NCBI GenBank assembly: GCA_006383075.2
Contig: SMNH02000010.1
Coordinates: 62,001-126,000 of the forward strand
Origin: Kordia sp. TARA_039_SRF
GTDB taxonomy: Bacteria > Bacteroidota > Bacteroidia > Flavobacteriales > Flavobacteriaceae
Length of the DNA stretch: 64,000 bases
Direction of reading: 5' to 3'
Positions 17,655-26,228 of the stretch are shown here, piece by piece. Made by a program: the position numbers and the translations under genes. The notes under the pieces were generated by a model. That model worked only from the letters and a program-made list of their open reading frames with translations, was not told the DNA's origin and made no database searches. Positions within the stretch are counted from its first letter, which is position 1. Each line of letters starts with the position of its first letter.

Positions 17655-17662
17655 TACATTTG
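17655..17662 (+). promoter_or_regulatory. -7 promoter box for the metallophosphoesterase gene
   Basis: TACATTTG matches TAnnTTTG, 14 bases before the start codon at 17677. The untranslated leader would be only about eight bases. Confidence 0.6.
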
Positions 17663-17676
17663 TTAAAATTTACAAA

Positions 17677-18987
17677 ATGCTACGATTCATCATTCCCATA
17701 GTACTGGTTTTTATTCTAGAACTATACACTTTTTTTTCCATTCGTACATTAACTAGTAATAAGTTTATACTCATCGGATTTTGGGTATTTACCGTAGTTG
17801 TTTATGGTATTTTTTTCTATCAAATGAGCATCACGCAACGCGAAGGTCGTTTTAGTCTTTCTGTGGGTTATGCCATTGCCATGTTGCTGACGTTGACGGT
17901 GCCGAAATTGTTCATTCTGGCTATTTTATTTATAGAAGATATTTTCCGCTTTTTTACAGGATTGTTCAACTATTTTCAACACAGTGGAATGTCTGCCACA
18001 GAAGCTTTGCCAGGCAGAAGGAAATTTATAAGTCAATTAGCATTGGGAATTGCCGCTATTCCGTTTGCGGGATTTTTATACGGTGTTTTTAAAGGACGAT
18101 ACGACTTTAGAGTCATCAAGCATACGATGTTTTTTGACGATTTACCTGATGCGTTTGATGGTTATACGCTTACACAAATTTCAGACATTCACGCAGGAAG
18201 TTTTGACAATAAAGAAAAAGTGGAATATGCAGTCGATTTAATCAATCAACAACAAAGCGATGTGATTTTGTTTACGGGCGATATTGTCAACGCTGTGGCG
18301 GAAGAAATGCATCCATGGATTGACACATTTAAAAAACTAGAAGCCAAAGACGGGAAATATTCCGTGTTGGGAAATCACGATTATGGCTTTTATGCCTACG
18401 AAACCAAAACGGAAATTTTAGAAAATCACAAAAAAATAGAACAAGTCCACAAAGATATTGGGTTCAATCTATTACTAAACGATAAAAAAACGATTGAACG
18501 CAACGGCGAAAAATTACATATTTTAGGTGTTGAAAATTGGGGCGCTTCTGGACATTTTCCCAAAAAGGGAAGTCTAAAAAAAGCCGCACATGATGTTGTT
18601 GATGGAGAATTTAATGTGTTGCTTTCGCACGATCCTTCTCACTTTGATTATAAAGAAATGCAATTCCCTAAAAACAGCGAAGGAAAAGCAGTCATTCGTC
18701 CAACGGATGTTGTCGACGAAAGTAATATCATCAATTTTGAGAAAAAGATACAATTGACACTTTCGGGACATACGCACGGAATGCAGTTTGGTATAGAAAT
18801 TCCGTTTTTAAATTTCAAGTGGAGTCCTGTAAAATACCGATATCCACGTTGGGCAGGGTTGTATGAAGAAGCTGGAAAATACTTGCATGTAAACCGCGGA
18901 TTTGGCGTGTTGGCGTTTCCTGGACGCGTTGGAATTTGGCCAGAAATTACCGTGATAGAACTGAAAAAGCGCGAGAAAGTGGCATAA
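17677..18987 (+). CDS. membrane metallophosphoesterase
   Basis: A 436-residue protein. The first ~140 residues hold about four hydrophobic membrane segments. From ~145 comes a calcineurin-like phosphoesterase domain with all metal-binding motifs: QISDIHAG (D170, H172), TGDIV (D202), LGNHDYG (N233, H234), LSHDPSH and SGHTHGMQFG. The layout resembles the YkuE/YaeI branch of membrane-anchored phosphoesterases, whose members act on lipid-linked or phosphorylated envelope substrates; the substrate here is not known. It precedes a thioredoxin-like gene in the same direction, but that gene has its own promoter box. Confidence 0.88.
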   Translation: MLRFIIPIVLVFILELYTFFSIRTLTSNKFILIGFWVFTVVVYGIFFYQMSITQREGRFSLSVGYAIAMLLTLTVPKLFILAILFIEDIFRFFTGLFNYFQHSGMSATEALPGRRKFISQLALGIAAIPFAGFLYGVFKGRYDFRVIKHTMFFDDLPDAFDGYTLTQISDIHAGSFDNKEKVEYAVDLINQQQSDVILFTGDIVNAVAEEMHPWIDTFKKLEAKDGKYSVLGNHDYGFYAYETKTEILENHKKIEQVHKDIGFNLLLNDKKTIERNGEKLHILGVENWGASGHFPKKGSLKKAAHDVVDGEFNVLLSHDPSHFDYKEMQFPKNSEGKAVIRPTDVVDESNIINFEKKIQLTLSGHTHGMQFGIEIPFLNFKWSPVKYRYPRWAGLYEEAGKYLHVNRGFGVLAFPGRVGIWPEITVIELKKREKVA

Positions 18988-19011
18988 TCGCAAGAAAATA
19001 GTACATTTGTA

Positions 19012-19019
19012 ATAGCGGA
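19012..19019 (+). promoter_or_regulatory. -7 promoter box for the thioredoxin-like gene
   Basis: TACATTTG fits TAnnTTTG exactly, between the phosphoesterase stop and the thioredoxin-like start at 19075. Confidence 0.55.
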
Positions 19020-19074
19020 TTAGTACATTTTCAGTTAAAAATGTGATAATTCTATAAAATAAAAACATTTGCTT

Positions 19075-19371
19075 ATGTCTAAGTTTGGTGACTTAATTAG
19101 TGCAAATATTCCAATTTTGTTAGACTTTTATACAGAATGGAATGAGCAATCGAAAGCAATGCATGCGGTATTGCGCGATGTTGCGGCAGCTCTTGGCGAT
19201 AAAGCCAAAGTAATTAAAATAGACGTGGATAAAAATAAAGAATTGGCAGAAGCGCTTCGCGTTAAAGGTCTTCCTACATTGATGATTTACAAACAGGGAG
19301 AAATGGTGTGGAGACAAAGCGGCGAGCAAGATGCTAATACCTTAATCGGATTGATTTCCGAGCACGTTTAA
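19075..19371 (+). CDS. thioredoxin-fold protein lacking the CxxC active site
   Basis: 98 residues from the ATG at 19075 (MSKFGDLISANIPILLDFYT); a TTG two codons upstream is less likely. The chain follows thioredoxin closely: a first strand LLDFYTEW, the K-A-M helix, VIKIDVDKN, and the cis-proline motif GLPTLMIY. Where thioredoxins have W-C-G-P-C-K, this protein has W-N-E-Q-S-K (residues 22-27), so both redox cysteines are gone. It cannot do dithiol exchange and more likely acts as a binding or chaperone-like partner. Its stop codon overlaps that of the convergent deacetylase gene by four bases. Confidence 0.85.
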   Translation: MSKFGDLISANIPILLDFYTEWNEQSKAMHAVLRDVAAALGDKAKVIKIDVDKNKELAEALRVKGLPTLMIYKQGEMVWRQSGEQDANTLIGLISEHV

Positions 19372-20018
19372 AGCGGAATTCGTTCAAAAGTGTATCCTAA
19401 TTCATGAAAGTGTTGCAATACTTTCGGAAGCGCGTATTTCAATTTTTCAAATGCTTTAAGGCTATCGTGAAATACTATGATGCTTCCTGTTTCTGCGTTG
19501 TTAACGACATTTGAAAGACTCTTTTCTGGCGATAAATTCTTGTCAAAATCGCCACTTAACACATCCCACATGATAATTTTATAGCCTAATTTTTGAACTC
19601 TTTTGCAGAGTTGTGGCGTCAATTTTCCATATGGTGGACGAAATAATTTAGACGCTTCCGCAGAATTTTCTAAGTGGTTTTCAATACTTTTTTGTGCTTC
19701 TTGAATGTTTGTGATGTATGCTTTTTTGGAAACTTTCCAGCCGTTAACATGCTGTTGTGTATGATTGCCGATGGCATGTCCTTCTTTTAATAATTGCTGA
19801 AAAATTTCAGAATGCTTCTCAATATTATCACCAATACAAAAAAAGGTAGCTTTGGCATTGTATTTGGCAAGTTGTTCCAAAACCCAAGGTGTCACTTCCG
19901 GAATAGGACCATCGTCAAAAGTTAGAAAGAGTTTTTTTTCCGTAACAGAAAACTCCCAAACTAGCGATGGAAATAACCATTTTGCAAGTTTGGGAGTTTT
20001 TGCGGTATATAATTTCAT
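19368..20018 (-). CDS. polysaccharide deacetylase family protein
   Basis: A 216-residue NodB-type deacetylase. Motif 1 is FLTFDDGP (catalytic base D35, metal ligand D36). Motif 2 is GNHTQQH (metal ligands H86 and H90; the usual H-S/T-x-x-H form). Motif 3 is FRPPYGKL. Motif 4 is IMWDVLSGDFD, and the late motif IIVFHDS carries the last conserved histidine. Such enzymes remove N-acetyl groups from peptidoglycan or other glycans. No clear signal peptide is present, though the N-terminus (KLAKWLFPSLVW) is hydrophobic. It follows the GT117 gene with an 18-base gap on the same strand, so the two are probably co-transcribed. Confidence 0.9.
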   Translation of the reverse strand: MKLYTAKTPKLAKWLFPSLVWEFSVTEKKLFLTFDDGPIPEVTPWVLEQLAKYNAKATFFCIGDNIEKHSEIFQQLLKEGHAIGNHTQQHVNGWKVSKKAYITNIQEAQKSIENHLENSAEASKLFRPPYGKLTPQLCKRVQKLGYKIIMWDVLSGDFDKNLSPEKSLSNVVNNAETGSIIVFHDSLKAFEKLKYALPKVLQHFHELGYTFERIPL

Positions 20019-20036
20019 TGAAGTAGAATTTAAAAA

Positions 20037-23000
20037 CTACTCAAATCTTTTTAAAACAGGACCAAATATTTCAATATATCCGTTAAAGACGTCCATTTCA
20101 CTTTCTAGAAGTTCTTGTTGTTTGTTTGCATCCAGCAATTCTAAGAGACTTCTGTATTTTTCAATATTCATGAAAATATCTTCAACATCTCTGTATTGTT
20201 GACTTACAGGAACTTGTTTGTAATAGTCTAAATAGTCTAAATATTTAGCGCGAACTTCGTAATAGTGTTTGGTTGCTTTTTCATCTTTCCCAATTTTAAA
20301 ATAGCCATCAATAAATGGTTCATTTAAACCATAGAAATCAAAATGTTTTACTGGCATTTTTTCAAATACCAAGTCCATCACGTTTTCGGCTTTATCAAAT
20401 TTTTCTTCTCTGATTAATTGTTCTACGAGTCTTGCCAAATTCAATCGGTACGAAATACTTTGTCGGCGCGTTTGCGGATCGTGGTAAATGTCGTCACTTC
20501 CAGAATTACCCCAATCCCAAGTCATGACGTTTTTATACATCAACTCCGAATTCACTTGTCCCATATCGAGTTCGTTCGGGAATTCCGTTTTGATTGGAAT
20601 CAATTTGTACACCAAACCGTCTAACTGTAAATAATCTTTCATCCAAATGTATTCTGCTTTGTCAAAGCTTCCACCTGTAAAGTAAATTGGACGTTCCCAA
20701 TCGTTTTGATTCAAGATATCTAACATCATTAAATTATTCTTGTAGATGGCAGAACGTGGTAATTCAATAATAATCTCATCAACAATTTTGTCGTGATCTT
20801 TCGGGTCAACATATTTTTTAGCATTTTCCTTATTCACAGGAACGCGAATTTTATACACAGGATAATAAATGGTATTACGTTGACTTTCTGGAATATTATA
20901 GTCTGGTCGTTGATAAATATTATCAATCAAGTATCCGTATTTCGTTTCTTTTTTGTCGCTCAGAACCCAATTCATAAATTGATCTAAATCCCAAACAGTA
21001 TCTTCTGCAAATCTAGGATTTGGCTCATAACGAATATAGTTTCTTGTTCCGTGTTTGTATTTGTCATGCGTCATTTCAGACGGAACAGCTTCGCTTGTGT
21101 ACACTTTGCGTTTCATTTGATCAATATACCAATCCGTTCCTAACAGACTTGTATTGATGGTTCTTACATCTGTTCTAAAACCTTCAATATCTTGTGCATA
21201 CCAAAGCGGAAAAGAATCATTGTCACCAATCGTAAATACCATAGCGCCTACATCTTCTTGAATAGAGCTTAGATACGCTTTTGCAGTAGATTGTGCTGTG
21301 TAACGGTTAGAACGATCATGATCGTCCCAGTTTTGACTTGCCATTAATACAGGAACAGCCAACAAAGCAACTACGGTAATGAAACCTGCGACGGCAGTTC
21401 TGTTAGCAACATATTCTCGAATAGAATCAAAAATTGCATATACTCCAAAACCTATCCAAATAGCAAATACATAGAATGAGCCTACTAGAGCATAATCACG
21501 CTCTCTTGGTTCAAAAGGCCGTTCATTGAGGTATATTTTTAGTGCTAATCCCGTAAACATAAAGAATACAAATAGTACCCAAAACTGTTTTTGACCGCGC
21601 ATGAGTAAAAATACAAATCCGAAGATTCCGAAAATCAATGGTAAAAAATAATACGTATTTCTTGCTTTATTATCCAATACATCTGACGGTAAATTGTCTT
21701 GTGATCTTCCTAAGTGAATTTCATCAATAAATTTGATACCGCTAATCCAATTTCCGTGATTATCCATTTTTCCTTGGACATCGTCTTGTCTTCCCACAAA
21801 ATTCCACATAAAATAACGCCAATACATATAGCCCATTTGATAGGTAATCATATAGTGGAAATTATCCCAAAAAGTAGGTGGTTTTACATCTATAAAATCA
21901 CGATAGTTTTTAATGATTTTGATGAATTTTTCAGGAGAAATGTACCCTTCTTTGACATCTCTTTTAATAGAGTCAACAAATTTGACGGCTTCTATTTCAC
22001 TTCTATATTGTGGTTTTAATTCAAAATCGAGAATACCACTAAAGTCCATGTAATTCTCTGCATGTTCAGAGCTCCACATACGTGGTAAAAAGCCTCTATG
22101 TTTGCTGTCAGAATTTTGTTTGGCGCCTTTCCACTGGTTGACAATTATATATTTTCCAAGCGTATAATCGCGTTCGTATTTCGGTTTGTCGTCTACATAC
22201 GGTTCTTCTGCATCCAACCCGCCATAAACATCTGTATACATGGGTCCGTATAACAAATATGTTTCAGGATATTGTTCCAAATTATAGTATGCTAATAATG
22301 AACGCGCATCCGAAGGATTGTTTTCATTAATAACGGTATTCGCATTTGCGCGTATTGGAATCATGAGCCATGTAGAAAAACCTAATATAATAAAACCCAA
22401 GCAAAGCATGATTGTATTTATAAGGCGATAATTTTTTTTGTGGGTGTAATTGATAACATAAATAAATACACCGATAAAAAGCATTCCAGCAATAATGTAT
22501 CCAGAATTAAAAGGCATTCCAAACGTGTTCACAAAAAACCATTCTATATTCCAAAAAACTCTTAATGTAGTTGGTGGAATAAATTTAAAAATAAAAAGGA
22601 GTACTGCAACAGAGATTATATTTGCTAAAATAAAACCCTTGATTGTAATTTTATCGTAATTCTTAAAGTAATAAATCATTCCAATAGCAGGAATAGTAAG
22701 TAATCCCATAAAGTGTACACCAAACGTAAGCCCAACCATTAATGAAATTAAAACCAGCCATTTGTTTCCATTAGGCTTATGCATATCGTCAGCCCAACGT
22801 AACGCCATCCAAAACATAATTGACATAATACAGACAGCCATAGCATATACCTCTGCTTCTACAGCGTTGAACCAAAAACTATCAGAAAAGGTAAAGGACA
22901 ATGAACCTACAATGCCACTTCCTAAGACTGCTATTTTCTTTCCTATTGTAAATTTTGGGGATGTTCCGTCTTCTTCTTTCTTTAATAAGGCCATTTTACG

Positions 23001-23309
23001 AACCAAATTCGTGATGGACCAAAACATGAACAATATGGTAAAGGAACTAGAAAAAACAGATAAATAATTTACCATCAGTGCAACTTGCTCGGGTTCAGAA
23101 GCAAAAGTTCCAAAAATGGCACCCATCATTTGGTAAAATGGAGCTCCTGGTGGATGTCCTATTTGTAATTTTGCAGAGGTGGCAATGTATTCTGTACAAT
23201 CCCAATAACTTGCCGTAGGTTCAACAGTTAAACTGAAAGTGATTAATGCGATTAAAAACACTAACCATCCTAAAATGATGTTCCATTTATTAAAGTTCAG
23301 AGAAGTCAT
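20037..23309 (-). CDS. glycosyltransferase family 117 (DUF2723) membrane protein
   Basis: A 1090-residue protein with many membrane-spanning segments in the first ~650 residues. It starts WNIILGWLVFLIALITFSL, then SYWDCTEYIATSAKLQIGHP, the conserved DUF2723 opening with an acidic residue in the first loop as in GT-C glycosyltransferases. A large soluble C-terminal half (FRTDVRTINTSLLGTDWY; RPIYFTGGSF) matches the Bacteroidota-specific long form. These proteins are classed as GT117 and likened to protein O-mannosyltransferases, so transfer of a lipid-linked sugar at the periplasmic face is likely. Donor and acceptor are not known. It heads an operon with the deacetylase gene. Confidence 0.9.
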   Translation of the reverse strand: MTSLNFNKWNIILGWLVFLIALITFSLTVEPTASYWDCTEYIATSAKLQIGHPPGAPFYQMMGAIFGTFASEPEQVALMVNYLSVFSSSFTILFMFWSITNLVRKMALLKKEEDGTSPKFTIGKKIAVLGSGIVGSLSFTFSDSFWFNAVEAEVYAMAVCIMSIMFWMALRWADDMHKPNGNKWLVLISLMVGLTFGVHFMGLLTIPAIGMIYYFKNYDKITIKGFILANIISVAVLLFIFKFIPPTTLRVFWNIEWFFVNTFGMPFNSGYIIAGMLFIGVFIYVINYTHKKNYRLINTIMLCLGFIILGFSTWLMIPIRANANTVINENNPSDARSLLAYYNLEQYPETYLLYGPMYTDVYGGLDAEEPYVDDKPKYERDYTLGKYIIVNQWKGAKQNSDSKHRGFLPRMWSSEHAENYMDFSGILDFELKPQYRSEIEAVKFVDSIKRDVKEGYISPEKFIKIIKNYRDFIDVKPPTFWDNFHYMITYQMGYMYWRYFMWNFVGRQDDVQGKMDNHGNWISGIKFIDEIHLGRSQDNLPSDVLDNKARNTYYFLPLIFGIFGFVFLLMRGQKQFWVLFVFFMFTGLALKIYLNERPFEPRERDYALVGSFYVFAIWIGFGVYAIFDSIREYVANRTAVAGFITVVALLAVPVLMASQNWDDHDRSNRYTAQSTAKAYLSSIQEDVGAMVFTIGDNDSFPLWYAQDIEGFRTDVRTINTSLLGTDWYIDQMKRKVYTSEAVPSEMTHDKYKHGTRNYIRYEPNPRFAEDTVWDLDQFMNWVLSDKKETKYGYLIDNIYQRPDYNIPESQRNTIYYPVYKIRVPVNKENAKKYVDPKDHDKIVDEIIIELPRSAIYKNNLMMLDILNQNDWERPIYFTGGSFDKAEYIWMKDYLQLDGLVYKLIPIKTEFPNELDMGQVNSELMYKNVMTWDWGNSGSDDIYHDPQTRRQSISYRLNLARLVEQLIREEKFDKAENVMDLVFEKMPVKHFDFYGLNEPFIDGYFKIGKDEKATKHYYEVRAKYLDYLDYYKQVPVSQQYRDVEDIFMNIEKYRSLLELLDANKQQELLESEMDVFNGYIEIFGPVLKRFE

Positions 23310-23511
23310 GTAATTTCTTTTAGTAAGACTAACGGCGAATTTAAGAATTTCTACCTTATCAAGAGTGTTTTTTTGGAAAACGTTAAGAAAACTAAAATAT
23401 TAACAAAAAGGATACGCTCGTGAAAAAAAATCAACGCTTACAAATTATGATGCAATAAGTTTACTGTAATTATGTTACAATTGTATAATATTTAATTTTA
23501 AAATATAAATT

Positions 23512-23718
23512 ATGAAAAAGCAGTTAAAAAATCTTTCTTTAAGTAAAAAAACTATTAGCGATTTGAATACTTTGAAAAGTAAGTTAGGTGGTGACGGGCG
23601 GACAGATCCAAACTCTGATTGTAATACAATACCACTTTATTGTAAGGTAAAAACAGAATTTGCTGGATGTCCTAAGCCTCCAGTTCTCAAAACGATTAAT
23701 ACTCCTACTTGTGACTAA
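23512..23718 (+). CDS. lanthipeptide-like precursor peptide 3
   Basis: A 68-residue ORF starting MKKQLKNLSLSKKTISDLN. The leader pattern L-x-L-x-K-K-x-I-S-x-L is shared with the genes at 9185 and 9484. GG at residues 27-28 would mark the boundary. The longer core (DGRTDPNSDCNTIPLYCKVK...) has four Cys and many Thr, suited to thioether or disulfide rings. It lies upstream of a tRNA and, 850 bases further, of an ABC-HlyD-TolC operon; that operon has its own promoter, so a functional link is only a proposal. A hairpin terminator closes the gene. Confidence 0.72.
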   Translation: MKKQLKNLSLSKKTISDLNTLKSKLGGDGRTDPNSDCNTIPLYCKVKTEFAGCPKPPVLKTINTPTCD

Positions 23719-23735
23719 TTCAGAGTTGTAGATTT

Positions 23736-23779
23736 TCCTCAAAAAAGGTTAAATTAAAAAATATGACCTTTTTTGAGGA
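23736..23779. terminator. hairpin terminator after precursor peptide 3
   Basis: TCCTCAAAAAAGGT pairs with ACCTTTTTTGAGGA around a loop of about 16 bases, 17 bases after the peptide stop codon. Confidence 0.8.
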
Positions 23780-23832
23780 AAATGTTTGCACTTTAAAAAG
23801 TTTGTTTTAAATTTGCAACCGCATTACAGCAA

Positions 23833-23905
23833 TGGCCCATGGTGTAACTGGCAACACGTCTGGTTTTGGTCCAGAAGAGTCTAGGTTCGAGCCCTAGTGG
23901 GCCAA
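23833..23905 (+). tRNA. tRNA-Gln (UUG)
   Basis: A full cloverleaf can be drawn. The acceptor arms are TGGCCCA and TGGGCCA. The anticodon stem TCTGG/CCAGA encloses the loop TTTTGGT, so the anticodon is TTG (Gln). The T arm is CTAGG-TTCGAGC-CCTAG. U1-A72 pairing is usual for tRNA-Gln. The CCA end is not encoded. A hairpin with a T run follows (23907-23939). Confidence 0.93.
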
Positions 23906-24145
23906 CAAAAGTTCCTTTCAGAAATGATTGGAACTTTTTTATTTAAAGTAGCTATTGAAACATAAGTTTTAGGCGAGAAGTTTATATCGAGCTTGACGAG
24001 ATAAGCCCTAGTGGGCCAACAAAAGTCCTTTTCAATTCGAGAAGGACTTTTTTTATTTTTAGAGTTTTTTAAGTTTTGATACTTTAGGCGAGAATTTGAT
24101 GTCGAGCTTGACGAGATAAACTATAGCAGTTCAACAAAAAAAGCT
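23890..24145 (+). repeat. tandem duplication of the tRNA-Gln 3' end
   Basis: The last 16 bases of the tRNA plus seven bases beyond (23890-23912) recur exactly at 24004-24026. Each copy is followed by its own hairpin and T run (23907-23939; 24022-24052). A second shared block, TTTAGGCGAGAA plus CGAGCTTGACGAGATAA, appears at 23967-24004 and 24083-24119. A decayed third copy of the tRNA-end segment (CAGTTCAACAAAA) follows near 24126. The period is ~114 bases. Confidence 0.75.
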
Positions 24146-24360
24146 TTTCATTTCTACACCATTTACAGGAAACTGCTTTCTTCTCAGTGTTTTTTTCGAA
24201 TGTTGTATTGTTAAAAAGTTCACTTTTTTAATTGTTATTTGTTTAATTTTTAGAATTAAATCTTATTCAAAAAAACTTTCCTACTTCACCTGTTTATTTT
24301 AGTTATCTTTGAAGATGCAGTTCTGAAGCAGATGAGTGTCAACTTATTAGCACTGTTGTA

Positions 24361-24375
24361 TGTTAAAATTTAACA
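24361..24375. promoter_or_regulatory. 15-base palindrome
   Basis: TGTTAAA and TTTAACA flank a single A. It lies 76 bases upstream of the larger palindrome and could be a regulator site. AT-rich palindromes of this length also occur by chance. Confidence 0.3.
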
Positions 24376-24450
24376 AAACGTTTAATTTGTAATCAACTGA
24401 TTTTCAGAATCATAAATTTAATTAATGTTAATGTTAATATCATTTTATGT

Positions 24451-24478
24451 AAAGATAATAGTATTACTATTATCTTTG
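24451..24478 (+). promoter_or_regulatory. promoter with overlapping 27-base palindromic operator
   Basis: AAAGATAATAGT and ACTATTATCTTT are perfect 12-base arms around ATT (24451-24477). The right arm contains the -7 box TATCTTTG (24471-24478), an exact match to the Bacteroidota consensus. A dimeric repressor bound here would cover the promoter. The downstream gene is the ABC protein at 24565, leaving a leader of about 80 bases. Confidence 0.65.
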
Positions 24479-24564
24479 CGTTCGTAAATATCGAAACGAA
24501 AACAAAGTAAACTATAATTTTCATCCAAAATATATATTTCTTGAACGCTTTTAATGTATAAAAT

Positions 24565-26223
24565 ATGGCGAATAAACAATTAACACCTTGGCAGCGATTT
24601 ATTGGCTTGCTACAATTAGAAAAAAAAGACATTCTACAAGTATTGTATTATGCCGTTTTTGCCGGAATTGTTGCGCTATCTTTGCCATTGGGAATTCAAT
24701 CAATTATCAACCTTATTCAAGGAGCTCAAGTGTCTACTTCCTGGGTAGTGTTGGTGATATTGGTGACGCTTGGAGTTGTTTTTACAGGAGCGTTACAATT
24801 AATGCAGTTGCGAATCATTGAAACCATTCAACAGCGTATTTTTATGCGTGCTTCATTCGAATTGAGTTATCGCTTTCCGAAAATTCGCATGGATGAATTG
24901 CGCAATTATTATCCACCAGAACTCGCAAACCGCTTTTTTGATACCTTAACCATTCAAAAAGGATTGTCCAAAATACTAATCGATGTGCCGTCTGCATTAC
25001 TGCAAATTTTATTCGCGTTGATTTTACTATCATTCTACCATCCTTTCTTTATCATATTTGGTGTATTGTTGGTGGCTTTAATTTATGTAGTTTTTAAATA
25101 CACGGCGAAAAGAGGATTGCAAACAAGTTTGGAAGAATCTAAAAACAAATATAAAGTCGCACACTGGATACAAGAAGTAGCGCGAACAATGGTGAGTTTT
25201 AAACTTTCTGGAAATACCAGCTTGGCACTCAAAAAAAACGATGCTTTGGTAGAAAAATACCTAAAAGCGCGTGAAAGTCATTTCCGTGTGTTGGTATTGC
25301 AATTCATCCAAATGATATCGTTTAAAGTACTAGTTACGGCATCCTTATTATTGATTGGTGGAGCGTTAGTGTTGAGTCAGGAAATGAACATCGGGCAGTT
25401 TGTTGCTGCAGAAATCATCATTTTATTAGTCATTGGCTCTGTAGAAAAACTCATTGTTGGATTGGAATCATTTTACGATGTTTTAACTTCTATTGAAAAA
25501 TTGGGACAAGTTGTAGACAAAGGATTGGAAGCGCAAGAAGGAGAACAGCCTGATTTTAGTAAAGAAATGAATATCGAGCTCGACAATGTTTCCTATTCGG
25601 TCTTTGGTAGAGAAAAACCAATTCTTAACAAAATATCATTCAAAATTAAACCTAAAAGCAGAATCTTAATTCAAGGCGAAAGTGGTTCTGGAAAATCGAG
25701 TTTATTACGAATGATTGCGGGTGTCATTGCACCAACTTCAGGAAGTCTCTACATAAATTCATTCTCCATGTCGAGTTTATTTTTAAATCATTACCGAAGC
25801 CATTTAGGATTGTCACTCTCAGAAGAAACGCCATTTGAAGGTACTGTGCGAGAAAACCTAGCCTTTGGAAATGAAAACATATCTGACGAACGTATATTTT
25901 GGGCATTGGAAAAAGTAGGATTGATGCAATTTATCAAAGAACAATCCAAAGGATTAAATACAGTGCTACATCCAGAAGGGAAACAAATTTCATACAACAT
26001 TTCCAAAAAAATAGTCTTGGCAAGAGCCATTATCAAAAATCCGAAAATACTCATTTTGGAAGATCCATTAGATCAATTTAATGTAGATGAAAGTAATGAA
26101 ATTATAGACTTTTTAACGGATTCATCCAATCCGTGGGCATTAATTGTAGTGAGCAGCAATGAACGTTGGAAAACACACTGCGGTAATCGAATTACATTGG
26201 ATAAAGGAGAAATTAAAAATTAA
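24565..26223 (+). CDS. ABC transporter, fused permease and (degenerate) ATPase
   Basis: A 552-residue half-transporter. Residues ~20-310 form the membrane domain with about five to six segments (LPLGIQSIINLIQGAQVS is conserved in Flavobacteriia). The nucleotide-binding domain has a good Walker A, GESGSGKSS (371-379). The other motifs are altered: the LSGGQ signature is replaced by ISYNIS (475-480), the Walker B D-E pair reads E-D (ILILED, 499-500), and no switch histidine is visible (VVSSNE). There is no N-terminal C39 peptidase. With HlyD and TolC genes it forms a type I-like export operon. Whether it hydrolyses ATP is doubtful; substrate unknown. Confidence 0.85.
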   Translation: MANKQLTPWQRFIGLLQLEKKDILQVLYYAVFAGIVALSLPLGIQSIINLIQGAQVSTSWVVLVILVTLGVVFTGALQLMQLRIIETIQQRIFMRASFELSYRFPKIRMDELRNYYPPELANRFFDTLTIQKGLSKILIDVPSALLQILFALILLSFYHPFFIIFGVLLVALIYVVFKYTAKRGLQTSLEESKNKYKVAHWIQEVARTMVSFKLSGNTSLALKKNDALVEKYLKARESHFRVLVLQFIQMISFKVLVTASLLLIGGALVLSQEMNIGQFVAAEIIILLVIGSVEKLIVGLESFYDVLTSIEKLGQVVDKGLEAQEGEQPDFSKEMNIELDNVSYSVFGREKPILNKISFKIKPKSRILIQGESGSGKSSLLRMIAGVIAPTSGSLYINSFSMSSLFLNHYRSHLGLSLSEETPFEGTVRENLAFGNENISDERIFWALEKVGLMQFIKEQSKGLNTVLHPEGKQISYNISKKIVLARAIIKNPKILILEDPLDQFNVDESNEIIDFLTDSSNPWALIVVSSNERWKTHCGNRITLDKGEIKN

Positions 26224-26228
26224 GAGAC

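Larger units (their letters stand above)
24146..24564. other. intergenic region upstream of the exporter operon
   Basis: About 420 AT-rich bases without a gene. It holds a TATCTTTG box at 24304-24311, a 15-base palindrome TGTTAAAATTTAACA at 24361-24375, and the main promoter with its overlapping 27-base palindrome at 24451-24478. The early TATCTTTG box could start a small RNA, but I see no terminator to support one. Confidence 0.5.

Noticed and set aside
24304-24450. Possible small RNA starting at the TATCTTTG box
   Set aside because: No terminator or stable fold is seen before the next promoter, so transcription here is unsupported.
24393-24632. 79-residue minus-strand ORF before the ABC gene
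   Set aside because: It runs through the promoter palindrome and into the ABC coding region. It is very hydrophobic and AT-driven, with no support.
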